Positions 7,357 through 16,114 of a stretch of DNA of 22,280 bases are shown piece after piece. Positions within the stretch are counted from its first letter, which is position 1, and each line of letters starts with the position of its first letter. The notes below the pieces were generated by a model, which saw only the letters and a list, made by a program, of their open reading frames with translations, was not told the origin of the DNA and did no database searches. Source of the stretch: a virus; IMG/VR virus record IMGVR_UViG_3300006919_000519, positions 1 through 22,280 of that record; one strand, written 5' to 3'. The position numbers and the translations under genes are program-made.

Positions 7357-7619
7357 TTCACCTTGTTGGCCCAGTATGCTGCGCTGAAGATTCCTCTAGC
7401 GATGTTGCTCGCGTGGCGAGCCTTAAAAGCCTTGCGCTGCTTAGCGCTCTGATTAGTCTTAGCTCCCTGCTCTCCAAACCTGATGAGCTTGAACTTGTCA
7501 CCCTTCTTAGCCACCACGACGTGTGACTTCTTCGGATGATTGGGTGTACGCTTAGCCTTGTTAACTCCACGTACGCCCGCTCTCTTTAGCAAGCCCTTAA
7601 GTCTTCCGTCCTTAGCCAT
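7350..7619 (-). CDS. DUF6321-like basic protein, 89 aa
   Basis: The sequence shows RTPNHPKKSHVVVAKKGDK, then KLIRFGEQG, a central KARHASNIARG and the C-terminal SAAYWANKVKW. This order (HP-KSH-VVVA, IRFG-QG, FKARH, SAAYWA-KVKW) is the signature of a small family I recall as DUF6321, widespread in phages and giant algal viruses. The function is unknown. The protein is strongly basic. An imperfect -7-like box (TAACTTTA) lies 4 nt before its ATG, so it may have its own leaderless transcript in addition to read-through. Confidence 0.8.
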   Translation of the reverse strand: MAKDGRLKGLLKRAGVRGVNKAKRTPNHPKKSHVVVAKKGDKFKLIRFGEQGAKTNQSAKQRKAFKARHASNIARGIFSAAYWANKVKW

Positions 7620-7623
7620 GCTG

Positions 7624-7631
7624 TAAAGTTA
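7624..7631 (-). promoter_or_regulatory. Imperfect -7 box TAACTTTA, 4 nt before an ATG
   Basis: The minus strand reads TAACTTTA, CAGC, ATG. It differs from TAnnTTTG only at the last base, and the 4-nt spacing to the start codon equals that of the perfect boxes at 187-194 and 20795-20802. It lies within a 12-nt gap between genes. Confidence 0.35.
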
Positions 7632-7856
7632 TCAAATATTTGATGAGTACTCCATGAGGTTCCCATAGGTCAAGTCATCGAGCTTTAATTCGTCAGAGAT
7701 GCTTGGGTCTGTGTAAAAAGAAACAGATGGAATGTTTCCTGCCTTAGCCCAAACAAGAGCCCCCGCCTCAGTCTCGAAATATTCTTCAATGCTGTCAATC
7801 CTTACGACATATCCAGCAGTAATCTTATTGCCTGTATCGGTTGCTGTCTTTGCCAT
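7632..7856 (-). CDS. Small acidic hypothetical protein, 74 aa
   Basis: The protein is acidic with a short central region (RIDSIEEYFETEAGALVWAK) and an Asp/Leu-rich C-terminus. No motif is recognised. It starts at a TGATG overlap with the lectin-like gene upstream, so it is probably translated by re-initiation. Position between a lectin-like adhesin and the small basic cluster suggests a fibre accessory or chaperone role, but this is speculative. Confidence 0.65.
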   Translation of the reverse strand: MAKTATDTGNKITAGYVVRIDSIEEYFETEAGALVWAKAGNIPSVSFYTDPSISDELKLDDLTYGNLMEYSSNI

Positions 7857-8809
7857 CAGAAAACAGAATAGTGTGTGTTGGTGTCAGTCATGATGTTTGC
7901 TTGAGACGGTATCGTCGTGTCTGACCAAAAGATAAACTCAGACATAAAGCCTTGGAATTGAGCCGCTCCGTTGTCAGACCGCCTACCTATAGCCATAAGC
8001 TGGCTGTTGTTTCTTATGTTTCCCGTTGTCGGAAACCCAATATCCGTGTCTGTCTTGTCCCCATTGAAGTCGGTGTCTCCCTCGTAAGGTGAGGCCGACA
8101 TGTAAGAGGTTATGATGTACTCAGTGTTAATCGATACTGTGTCTGTGGTGTCTGCTCGCCCAAGATTGTTTGACGCCGTGTCATACCTGCATGCTGATCT
8201 AAGCCAAGAGAAAGCGCTACACGTAATTTGCAGAACCTGCTGTGTAGCTGTAGCAGACCACTGGCTGATTATTTGTTGTCCCGTAGTAACGGTTCTAAAT
8301 TCAGCAAGAACAGACGCTACGTAGTGATCTCCGTTGTTAGACACGAAAGTGTCCTGCAACCACCTAGCCGTAGAACCAAAGTAGAAGTCTAGGGCTGGGA
8401 TGGAGTTTGTAGTTGTGGTGATGACGTTACCCGAAGCGTCGACTATGTATGGTCTAGAGGCAGCAGTAGTCTGCTCCATGTGGTTCCCGTTTCCGCTTTG
8501 GTCCCACCACTTGCTCACCCTGCCGTAGTTGCTACCACAGTGAGTTGTGAGTGCAGATGTATCGAGGTCGCCGTTAGAGTCAAACCCTATGTCAGCTGTC
8601 GTGCCAGACGAGTTCTCTACGGTGATAGCCGTAGTGGCTGTAGAGGAAAGTTTTCTAAGGCTATAGGCTGCAACAGCACCCGCATGGGTATCAAGGAAGT
8701 AGTCTGCTGGCACATCAACACCTGCGACCTTAGAGATGTTTGCGACAGCGACTCCGTCAACCTTGCTGATAGACGACCAAGAAACTCCAGATAGCTTGTC
8801 TATGCTCAT
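7856..8809 (-). CDS. Concanavalin-like lectin protein related to arabinofuranosidase-B fold domains, 317 aa
   Basis: The N-terminal 35 residues contain short repeats (ISKVDGVAVANISKVAGV) that probably anchor it to the virion. From about residue 45 the pattern AAYSLRKLSSTATTAITVEN, then IGFDSNGDLDTSAL, then KWWDQSGNGNHMEQT and PALDFYFGS is the one I know from concanavalin-like domains similar to the catalytic domain of arabinofuranosidase B (GH54), common in Bacteroidota and their phages. The C-terminal FQGFMSEFIFWSD is the usual closing strand. Whether it hydrolyses or only binds glycans cannot be seen. It overlaps the fibre gene by 4 nt (ATGA), suggesting they act together in adsorption. Confidence 0.75.
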   Translation of the reverse strand: MSIDKLSGVSWSSISKVDGVAVANISKVAGVDVPADYFLDTHAGAVAAYSLRKLSSTATTAITVENSSGTTADIGFDSNGDLDTSALTTHCGSNYGRVSKWWDQSGNGNHMEQTTAASRPYIVDASGNVITTTTNSIPALDFYFGSTARWLQDTFVSNNGDHYVASVLAEFRTVTTGQQIISQWSATATQQVLQITCSAFSWLRSACRYDTASNNLGRADTTDTVSINTEYIITSYMSASPYEGDTDFNGDKTDTDIGFPTTGNIRNNSQLMAIGRRSDNGAAQFQGFMSEFIFWSDTTIPSQANIMTDTNTHYSVF

Positions 8810-11088
8810 GCCACAACAATCCAGTCAGATGATGGGTTGAAGTAAATCATGTTTGCCGATGGCTTCACTACATGCCCAACAATCCTAACGACATTGCCGC
8901 TCCCTGTAGGCGCTGTTGTCGTGACCGTTCCAGCAGTGGTATCTAGATATACTATGTCACCAATAGAGGCTGACGTGAGCGTAGTAGAGACCCTCACCAC
9001 CCCTCTTGCAAGAAGCTCAGACCTATCCTCTGCGTCAGTTACCACCACGAGCATACCAGAGCCACTAGCCTCAGTAGTTGCATTGGCTGCTACAGAGGTA
9101 GCGCTACCCAAGTAATGAACCTGTCCAGCGTTGCCTGTAAGTGCGGAAGAGGAGTATACTGAGTTGAGTACCTCTGAGCCAACTGCGTAATTCCCAGCGC
9201 TGCTCAAGGCAATCTTAACACTGCTGTTTATTCTATCTGCAGCTAGCTCACCCGCAACTGTTAGCTTAGTCCCAGTCCATTGGAGATTTGTGTCACCCTC
9301 TATGGTGTCGGCGTCGGTGAATACGGCTAGCTGAGTTACACTTGGGGTGCCGCTAGTATCTACAGTGCCGACACTAGTCCAGCTCATGCTACCACTGCCG
9401 TTTGTTTGAAGAACTTGCCCAGAGCTACCGTCAGTAGAGGGGAGGTAGTAGGTCGTATTTGAGCTTAGGCTGGGGGCCCTGAGGATTACGTAGTTACTCT
9501 CATCGTCGTCATAGATAGCCAGCTGAGCGGAAGTAGCCCCTGCAGGCTTAAATGATGTAACCCCAACGAGCGTATCCGAGTTCCCGTCAAGAACAGTCGT
9601 CCATGACATAGTCCCAGCACCGTTTGTTGTCAGGACTTGACCGTTAGACCCATATCCATCTGGAAGGGTTAACGTAATGTCAGACGTCACGCTAAGCGGA
9701 GCCGCCAGTGCAACGAAGTTGCTCCCAAGAATGTCAGACTCATAGAGCTTAATCTTGCCCTGAAACGTACCCGCTCCATCAAACTGAATGTCGTCAGACT
9801 TGAGGATGATTGCACCTGTGCCGTCAGGGTCAATGGTGATGTCGCCGTTAGATGCAGACGTGATCTTGTTACCGTTGACGTCTAGGTCACCACCGAGCTG
9901 CGGTGTAGTGTCGTCTGACACATCATCCATCTTGCTAACAAAAGAAAGAACTCCACTACCGTTTGTCTTGAGAACCTGGCCGTCAGAACCGTCAGCTGAA
10001 GGTAGAGTAAACGCCAGGTTGCTATCCCATGTGTTGGGGGCAAAGAAGGATATGGTATGCCTAGGGGACTGAGTGTCTGCTTCAAGAAATTTGATGCTTG
10101 AAGGAAAGGACTTACCGTCAATCTCAACCCCCGTTTGACACTGAAGAGATATTGCTCCAGTCACTGGCCTTAAGACAATGTCTCCAGTGGTGCTTGGCTC
10201 TATGCTGATGTCTCCACCTCCTGCACTTACAATCTTGTTGCCGTTGACGTCAAGGTCACCACCGAGCTGTGGCGTTGAGTCCAAGTCAATCCCGAACGCT
10301 GTTGGCGTGGCCACTCCGCTTGCGTTACCAAGCCAGATCTGATCCTGAGGGATGTTGGGGACGTCGTTTGCCCTGCCAGCACCCATAACAATTCCAGAGA
10401 TCTTATTGCCACTTACATTGACCTTGATGATAATACCAAGGTTCTGTATGGCATTTGTTCCTGTTGGCTTAGTAGTCACCCATCCACCAGAAGCCCCAAG
10501 ATATACGGTCTGACCTTCTGTATAGATAGAGGCGTCAGGGACATCTACGTTGTTGATGAATCCAAGAGCAATGCCCTCACCTTCTTCTTCGTCATCAAGG
10601 TCCTGATCAAGCACGAAGTGGGCTGGGTAGTTTGTAGCTGCATCAGCAGCAATAACTTCAGCGAGATTGCCGACAGACCCAGTAACGTGGACAGGAGTCC
10701 CCTTGTAGAGGATGCCGCCACTCACGTTCTTGACGCTCTCAGAGATAGTCTTTGGGTAGGCGAATGTAACGGTTCCTGATCCATCAGTAGTAAGAACTTG
10801 ACCGTCATCTCCGTCGGTAGCTGGTAGCGTATATGCGCTCCACTTGGTGTCGTAGTCAGTTGCGCTGTTCTTCTGAAGCACCTGATTCTCAGTGCCACCA
10901 GCAGCGACCCCAGCACCTGTAGGTCCTGTATCGCCCTGAGGTCCAGTCTCACCAGTGTCACCCTTAGGCCCCTTGCTGGTTACGGTTATGGAGGAGGATG
11001 CTGGTGACTCAACGGTCACGGAGTTGCCATCGACAACAGTGACATCAACAGTAACCCCGTCCTGTACTGTTACTGTGATATCGCTCAT
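8806..11088 (-). CDS. Tail-fibre-like protein with collagen stretch and internal repeats, 760 aa
   Basis: After a beta N-terminus (residues 1-38), six Gly-X-Y triplets (G40-G58, KGPKGDTGETGPQGDTGPTG) form a short collagen-like segment. A DGxxGQVLxTxGxG module then occurs four times (near residues 88-109 and at about DNA 9943-10015, 9601-9675 and 9376-9450), and a TPQLGGDLDVNGNKI module occurs twice. Residues around 115-245 (SVKNVSGGILYKGTPVHVTG onward) and the C-terminal 130 residues (from LSSAGNYAVGSEVLN) resemble decoration or fibre domains of marine phages. This architecture is typical of trimeric fibres that bind host surfaces. It overlaps both neighbours by 4 nt. Confidence 0.8.
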   Translation of the reverse strand: MSDITVTVQDGVTVDVTVVDGNSVTVESPASSSITVTSKGPKGDTGETGPQGDTGPTGAGVAAGGTENQVLQKNSATDYDTKWSAYTLPATDGDDGQVLTTDGSGTVTFAYPKTISESVKNVSGGILYKGTPVHVTGSVGNLAEVIAADAATNYPAHFVLDQDLDDEEEGEGIALGFINNVDVPDASIYTEGQTVYLGASGGWVTTKPTGTNAIQNLGIIIKVNVSGNKISGIVMGAGRANDVPNIPQDQIWLGNASGVATPTAFGIDLDSTPQLGGDLDVNGNKIVSAGGGDISIEPSTTGDIVLRPVTGAISLQCQTGVEIDGKSFPSSIKFLEADTQSPRHTISFFAPNTWDSNLAFTLPSADGSDGQVLKTNGSGVLSFVSKMDDVSDDTTPQLGGDLDVNGNKITSASNGDITIDPDGTGAIILKSDDIQFDGAGTFQGKIKLYESDILGSNFVALAAPLSVTSDITLTLPDGYGSNGQVLTTNGAGTMSWTTVLDGNSDTLVGVTSFKPAGATSAQLAIYDDDESNYVILRAPSLSSNTTYYLPSTDGSSGQVLQTNGSGSMSWTSVGTVDTSGTPSVTQLAVFTDADTIEGDTNLQWTGTKLTVAGELAADRINSSVKIALSSAGNYAVGSEVLNSVYSSSALTGNAGQVHYLGSATSVAANATTEASGSGMLVVVTDAEDRSELLARGVVRVSTTLTSASIGDIVYLDTTAGTVTTTAPTGSGNVVRIVGHVVKPSANMIYFNPSSDWIVVA
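9863..9906 (-). repeat. Direct repeat copy A inside fibre gene
   Basis: These 44 bases match 10232-10275 at 40 positions and encode the LGGDLDVNGNKI module. The near-identity at DNA level suggests a fairly recent duplication or gene conversion within the fibre gene. Confidence 0.8.
10232..10275 (-). repeat. Direct repeat copy B inside fibre gene
   Basis: This is the partner of 9863-9906 (40 of 44 bases identical). It encodes the same QLGGDLDVNGNKI module, followed in both copies by a GDI-I-P...TG-I-L strand unit. Confidence 0.8.
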
Positions 11089-11552
11089 CGTGATTCAGTC
11101 AGAGTGGCTTCAGATATATCCTGGTTGACCACAAACGACCCGTCGATAATCGTCTTGTGCTCATCAACACCAGTCGTTGTGTTTGGCTTGATCTGCTGCA
11201 AGTCGTAGAGATAAGATCCAGACGAGACCCTTCTCATAGTGGCGGCAGTGGCCGTGATGGTCACGTTTCCTAGGTCGTCGGTGACGAATGGCTCGAAGCT
11301 GACCTCCTCACCCTTCTCATCAACAGCCTTGCTGCCAATGCTTGGTGACCCTATGATCAGCCCAGAAGATCCCTTGTTTACAGCTGACTTGGCATCAGCC
11401 CTAACCTGCATGACGAAGCTATAGTTGTCGGTGGCCAGCGGCAATGGGTCGCCATTAGAATCCTTAAGCGTGACGGTGAGCGAGAAGGTGTCACCCTTCT
11501 TGCACGTGATGTCAAGTCTTTCGCTTACGTCTAGGTTTACTCTCTTGGCCAT
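11085..11552 (-). CDS. Conserved beta-rich phage structural protein, 155 aa
   Basis: The protein starts MAKRVNLDVSERLDITCKKG and continues DTFSLTVTLKDSNGDPL, FVMQVRADAKS and LGNVTITATAATMRRVSSG, then YLYDLQQIK and a GSFVVNQDISE tail. This order resembles an immunoglobulin-like or baseplate-type small protein I recall from many phages, usually encoded next to fibre genes. It may connect the fibre to the tail or baseplate, which is inference. It starts 1 nt after the portal stop region and overlaps the fibre start by 4 nt (ATGA), supporting coupled translation. Confidence 0.75.
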   Translation of the reverse strand: MAKRVNLDVSERLDITCKKGDTFSLTVTLKDSNGDPLPLATDNYSFVMQVRADAKSAVNKGSSGLIIGSPSIGSKAVDEKGEEVSFEPFVTDDLGNVTITATAATMRRVSSGSYLYDLQQIKPNTTTGVDEHKTIIDGSFVVNQDISEATLTESR

Positions 11553-11553
11553 G

Positions 11554-13965
11554 TTAGATTATTGATATGTCAAACGGTTCCTTGCCCTTCCTCTTGTCGA
11601 TTAGCTTGGCCTGCTCTTCAGCCTGCTTCTTAACCCTGTCGTCCTTCTTGGTCTCCTTGAAGACCTCAAGCTTCTCCCTGAAGTCCTGGTCATCGGTCTT
11701 GAATCCAAGCGTGGCCTGAGCTCTGATAAGCTCAATCTCTCTTCTGTATTGATGTCTAACCTCCTCAAGCTGAAGCTCCATCTGGGTCTTCATCTGCATC
11801 TTCTGCTGCTCCATCTGGAACTCAAGCTGCATCCTCTGCTGCTCCGCCTGTGAAGCCGCCTCCTGTGCTTGCTGTGCCTGTTGTGCTTGCATCTGAGAGT
11901 TCTGCTGAGCAGCCTCCTGTTGCTCCTTCATGCGCTTCTTTCTTCTGACTATCAGGAGTCTCTCGGCTTGGTTTATGTCCTTCAGGGATCTGATGGCCAT
12001 GGCGTCCTCAAGGTCGATCTCTCTTTGAGCCAGCGACTGCTGTATGTTCTGCTCAAGGTAGACCTTCTCCTGATCCTCCATATCCTTCTTGATGATGACA
12101 CCGAAGTTGTACATGGGGAGATCTGAGAAGCTAGACAGCGCGTCCATATTCTCTCTGCCGATGGCGTTCTTGTAGATCTCCATGAGAAGAGACTCTGGCG
12201 GGATGATCTGAAGACACCTGACGATGTCCTGACACACCTGCTTGAACAGTATCGTTGAGGCGTTTGTGATGTCGTAGGTGGCGTTGTTCCCTGCGGCAAT
12301 AGCCTGCTGCTGAACCCCTACCAACGTATCACCCTTAGGAGTGGATGCATCCATCATCTCGTTGATGCCCGTGGTGTCACGGATCATGCCGAGGTAGTGG
12401 TTGTAGAGCGTGATGAGCTCGTTGATGTTTCTGATGCTGTTGGGGATCTGTTGAATCGGAGCCCCTTGGAATCCGCCCTCAGCGTTCTTGCTTCTGTAGT
12501 AGAACACACCAGTCTGCTCGTAAATGTCGTGAAGCTCAAGCGGCTGAAGCTCACCTCCCTTCCCGAGCTGTACGTTCTCCAACCCCTCGATGTCGATGAT
12601 CAATCCATCTGGCTTAGCCTTGGCGATGGACTGCTGGATCTTGAGGTGAGTGATCTGAAGCATGTCCGCGAAACCGATGCAGCTCTCCACCATGCTCTTT
12701 GGCATAGAGTCGCGGAGGTTCGTGGCGACAACAGAGTAAGACATACGAGCTCTCGTCACGTCATGCATGTTGCGAGGCACGTTGCTCTTGAGTCCGTAGT
12801 TAATCAGGTAGTCGCAGTCGAGGACGAGCATGCCACCGTAGACGGAGCTGATCTCCATCTTGTGTGGCGTTCTCTCGTACACTCCCTTGCCAGACCTCTC
12901 CTTGTACTCAAACCCCTCGTAGTAGAAGCCAGTGTTTCCGTACTGGTTATCCTTCTCCTCGAAGTACATGCAGTCGACGGAGATGAACTCGAAGTCAAGG
13001 ATGTCAACCATGTACTCCTCGTACCCGTACACGTTTCTACCAAGTGTGTCATCATAGTACACCTGGTTCATCTTGTTGTAGTCGCTGTTGTGGCTCTTTG
13101 ACTTCTCAGCGATCTTCTTGTACTGATCCTCGTCGAGATCGTCGCCTGCAATTCTCTTCAGCTCCTGAATGGAGATCGTTCTGATGTGACCAGCGTACAC
13201 GAGGTCAGAGAAGTTTGGATCGTCAGTGGAGCTGTGGATGAACTTCACTGGGTCGACGTAAGAGGTCTTGATTCCGTAGTTTGGATCGTTATCCCTCTTC
13301 ACAACGGCCATGCCGCATGACACCAAGTCCTGGATACACCTTCTGTAGATGTTGTCAGAGAAGTCGTTCCATTCAAGGGTGAGGTTGGTGGCTATCTGAC
13401 CAGCTACCTCGGCGTCAGTCTTGATGTTCGTGTCCAGGAAAATTTCCGCCTCCTCTACGGAGTCTGGCAGACTGTCTGGGTCCTGATCGATAACAAGGCC
13501 ACCAGTCATGTCCTTCACCTGCTTTAGCTGTTCCTTGAGTTGAACCTGGTTCATGATCCTCTGCTTCTGCGCGTTCTTGGCAGACGTGGAGATTGGATCG
13601 ATGGCCTCAAGGTTGGGATATGGGGATCTCGACAGAATCTTGTTCACCACGATGCGAGCGAACTTAGGAAGGATTGGAACTGGGGTGTAGTCCAAGTTCA
13701 CCAGCGATCCGTCACCGTTGTTGGGATCGAGGGACGTAAGAATCTGCTTGTAGATGTTCGTGTCCTGGACTCCGTTGGCGTAATCCCTGTTCCTCTCAAA
13801 GTTCCTAGCCCTCTTCTTGTACAGCGACTGCTCGTCCTGGATCTTTCCCCATTGATTCTCAATAGCCTTCGCGTACTTCATCCCGTAGTCATTGGACATC
13901 TTCGTCTCCCTTGACGCTAGGGGATCGGGGAAGTTCTTCGAATACCGCTTGTTGTTATTGTACAT
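11554..13965 (-). CDS. Portal protein, 803 aa
   Basis: The portal forms the ring through which DNA is packaged and to which the tail attaches. Visible features are an N-terminal helical region (SLYKKRARNFERNRDYANGV), ARIVVNKILSRSP, the wing/crown-like central part with YGYEEYMVDILDFEFISVD, and GMIRDTTGINEMMDASTPKG, a conserved portal element. The last 150 residues are a long Gln/Glu-rich coiled coil (QMQAQQAQQAQEAAS). The length is in the range of large portals of crAss-like and related marine phages. It lies directly downstream of TerL. Start 13965 is used; an internal Met at 13899 (MSNDYGMKYAK) is an alternative. Its promoter is at 13995-14002. Confidence 0.85.
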   Translation of the reverse strand: MYNNNKRYSKNFPDPLASRETKMSNDYGMKYAKAIENQWGKIQDEQSLYKKRARNFERNRDYANGVQDTNIYKQILTSLDPNNGDGSLVNLDYTPVPILPKFARIVVNKILSRSPYPNLEAIDPISTSAKNAQKQRIMNQVQLKEQLKQVKDMTGGLVIDQDPDSLPDSVEEAEIFLDTNIKTDAEVAGQIATNLTLEWNDFSDNIYRRCIQDLVSCGMAVVKRDNDPNYGIKTSYVDPVKFIHSSTDDPNFSDLVYAGHIRTISIQELKRIAGDDLDEDQYKKIAEKSKSHNSDYNKMNQVYYDDTLGRNVYGYEEYMVDILDFEFISVDCMYFEEKDNQYGNTGFYYEGFEYKERSGKGVYERTPHKMEISSVYGGMLVLDCDYLINYGLKSNVPRNMHDVTRARMSYSVVATNLRDSMPKSMVESCIGFADMLQITHLKIQQSIAKAKPDGLIIDIEGLENVQLGKGGELQPLELHDIYEQTGVFYYRSKNAEGGFQGAPIQQIPNSIRNINELITLYNHYLGMIRDTTGINEMMDASTPKGDTLVGVQQQAIAAGNNATYDITNASTILFKQVCQDIVRCLQIIPPESLLMEIYKNAIGRENMDALSSFSDLPMYNFGVIIKKDMEDQEKVYLEQNIQQSLAQREIDLEDAMAIRSLKDINQAERLLIVRRKKRMKEQQEAAQQNSQMQAQQAQQAQEAASQAEQQRMQLEFQMEQQKMQMKTQMELQLEEVRHQYRREIELIRAQATLGFKTDDQDFREKLEVFKETKKDDRVKKQAEEQAKLIDKRKGKEPFDISII

Positions 13966-13994
13966 TCCGCGAAGTCATGAATTGCATGCAGTTG

Positions 13995-14002
13995 CAAATA
14001 TA
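13995..14002 (-). promoter_or_regulatory. -7 box TATATTTG before the portal gene
   Basis: This is a perfect TAnnTTTG box on the minus strand in the 46-nt gap between TerL and portal. It stands 29 nt before the portal ATG, the same distance as at the 6734-6741 promoter. No TTG is seen at the -33 position, so activity may need an activator. Confidence 0.6.
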
Positions 14003-14011
14003 ATGGAAATC

Positions 14012-16114
14012 CTATCTTCGCTTGTATCTCCTGAGGAACACCCTATCTGAGAAGTCAGTCATCACCTTCTTGGGTTTTGCTTTCTGAGCGGCGAGTAGAG
14101 CTAGGCCTGAGCTGATGGTCAAGTCAAACTTCGTTCTGTTGTCGATCTTGTAGCCTATCCAGTCCTCAAGTGTGCTGTTGAAATACATCTTCCCGTGCTC
14201 CCCAGTCTCCCTGTTTATGCCCACGTGATCGTGTATGTAGGCCTCGATAGCGTGAGCGTGAGATTGAATCACATCCTGAGAGTTTGACGGTATCCCCTTC
14301 GTCTTCGTCTTCGCACTACCTCCGCTCGTCAGGTGGTCTGGTCTATCCATTAAGTAGCCGTCGTAACCTCTTGACTCAAAGTATCTTGCGATCCCGTACT
14401 TGTTGTTTTCAATTAGGATAGGGTACCCGTAGAAGAAGGCAGCCTTGAGGACGTCTTCGTAGAATATCTTGGCTAGAGGCGGGCGGGATGCGTACTCCAC
14501 GACGAACATGTTCGATGGATGCTCCATGTGAAACTTGTTGTACAGGTGTAGCGCTCCCTTAGACCCCCGTCCGTCGACGGTGGCATCAAGGTCATAGGAG
14601 TCAACCCCGCCTACCCCCAGCTCTGCATTCGGTGCTATTCTCTTGCCGTTCTCTTCTGCCTTTCTGTTTCTCAGTTCAGACGGTGGCATCCATGCAACCC
14701 TGAACCTACCCTTGGGGTCTGGATCGAAGAGAACCTCTGTGTCCTGCTCCCCGTTCTTCCACACGAAGTTACCCCTGACGACAGGGTTAGGGAATAGATC
14801 GTCGTTGTACTGTAGCTGCTCGTAGATCTGGCCGATGTTGAACAGGCTGCCGTCGATGCTATCCCTGAAGGCCTCGTCGGTGCTGAACGGAAACTGCCTG
14901 GTTACTTCGTTAAGTTCCGAAGGATCTCCCTTAAGGCTCTCCCTTTCGTTCTTAAGATATGTCTTTGCCCCGATAGAAATACTATCCCCATCAAGCCCAT
15001 CCACAGGGCTATCAGGGTCATCAACGATTGGCCGTCCGTGCTTGTCAAAAAATCCCTCAAGTGATTCATAGGCTGGTATAAATAGACGATACAGGCCTGA
15101 GCGAGTCCTGCCGTTTGCGTTTCGTTCGTTAGGACTGGAGTCCTCCCATAGATCCTTGTACTCTCTACCGCCCTTGTCCATGGGGTCGACCGTGCTGCCA
15201 ACCAAGGCCTTCCCGACTATCTTCCTACCAACAATGAGGCACGTCCTCTGAATCCTCCAAGCATCTCTTATGTCAGTAGGCTTCTCCCACTTGCCAGCCT
15301 CATCGAGGTACAGGATGTGGAGCTTCTCTCCGTCGTATGCGTTGTTCGTGGTGTTCTTCCAGTTGATCAGCGTATTAAGAGCTTCGCCTGTCTGCGTAGT
15401 CTTATTCTTCTTCGTGATTCTCTTACTCGGCTCGCGAAAAGCCAGCTCCATGCGTGGGTTAGTGGTACCATCCTGAATGGGTTTGAAGAAGAAGGGGTAG
15501 TGTCTAAACATGTAGACCACCTTCTTCATGAAAATATTTTCCTGAGCGTCCTTACCAGTCTTCGACTGTATACCTAGGAGCTTGTCTTTGACCTGTGTGG
15601 CCTCGTCGAGAAGGACAGACGAGCAGATGTTTGTGTATCCGCTACGTCTGCACTTCGTATAGAGCTGTCCGATGCACCTCGGATCCGCCTCACACGCAGA
15701 CAAATGTAAGAAAATTTCTCTTTGGAACTCAAGATAGTCTGGATACCCGACATCCATCTTGGTCCACTGAAGCATCATGTAGTGCCTGCCCGTAATATAA
15801 GTAGGCCTGCCGTCGTTGTAAAACCAAAAGCCTTCGCGACGACGACGATACTCCTCCTCGATATACGGACGGAACCTCTCACGGAACTCTCTTGGCGCCT
15901 CAGCCCACTCGTCCATACTCTTAATCCTAGACAGCTCCTTAGGCATAGAAACCCTCTCCCACAGCTGCATGTGGTCTGGACGTCCATGTCCTGCAATCTG
16001 CTCTTCGGGAGGCTGAGCGGGAAGTGCAATGTCAAGATCCGCAATCCGAACAATCTCTCCCTCTGTACCGTTGGGACAAATCTGGATAATATACTCATCA
16101 GAGTACTTGGCCAT
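14012..16114 (-). CDS. terL: Terminase large subunit, 700 aa
   Basis: This is the motor ATPase and nuclease that packages DNA into the prohead. The ATPase half has a Walker A position at residues 155-161 reading CRRSGYT, with Tyr where Lys is usual, and a clear Walker B, ILYLDE (267-272). The sequence between them (GIQSKTGKDAQENIF, FKPIQDGTTNP) is characteristic of a marine-phage TerL branch. The nuclease half has D505 in GGVDSYD, E569 in ILIEN and D664 in KFDLTISSG as likely metal ligands. The length fits the two-domain form. Its start overlaps the upstream Cys-rich gene by 17 nt. The portal gene follows. Confidence 0.9.
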   Translation of the reverse strand: MAKYSDEYIIQICPNGTEGEIVRIADLDIALPAQPPEEQIAGHGRPDHMQLWERVSMPKELSRIKSMDEWAEAPREFRERFRPYIEEEYRRRREGFWFYNDGRPTYITGRHYMMLQWTKMDVGYPDYLEFQREIFLHLSACEADPRCIGQLYTKCRRSGYTNICSSVLLDEATQVKDKLLGIQSKTGKDAQENIFMKKVVYMFRHYPFFFKPIQDGTTNPRMELAFREPSKRITKKNKTTQTGEALNTLINWKNTTNNAYDGEKLHILYLDEAGKWEKPTDIRDAWRIQRTCLIVGRKIVGKALVGSTVDPMDKGGREYKDLWEDSSPNERNANGRTRSGLYRLFIPAYESLEGFFDKHGRPIVDDPDSPVDGLDGDSISIGAKTYLKNERESLKGDPSELNEVTRQFPFSTDEAFRDSIDGSLFNIGQIYEQLQYNDDLFPNPVVRGNFVWKNGEQDTEVLFDPDPKGRFRVAWMPPSELRNRKAEENGKRIAPNAELGVGGVDSYDLDATVDGRGSKGALHLYNKFHMEHPSNMFVVEYASRPPLAKIFYEDVLKAAFFYGYPILIENNKYGIARYFESRGYDGYLMDRPDHLTSGGSAKTKTKGIPSNSQDVIQSHAHAIEAYIHDHVGINRETGEHGKMYFNSTLEDWIGYKIDNRTKFDLTISSGLALLAAQKAKPKKVMTDFSDRVFLRRYKRR

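Noticed and set aside
12397-13101. Long plus-strand ORF (234 codons) opposite the portal gene
   Set aside because: It is Val/Leu/His-rich low-quality translation, the mirror of a well-supported portal gene.
13936-13985. Short ORF (MQFMTSRNVQ) in the portal leader overlapping its start
   Set aside because: Only 10 codons with no supporting signal; it could be chance, although it lies just after a promoter box.
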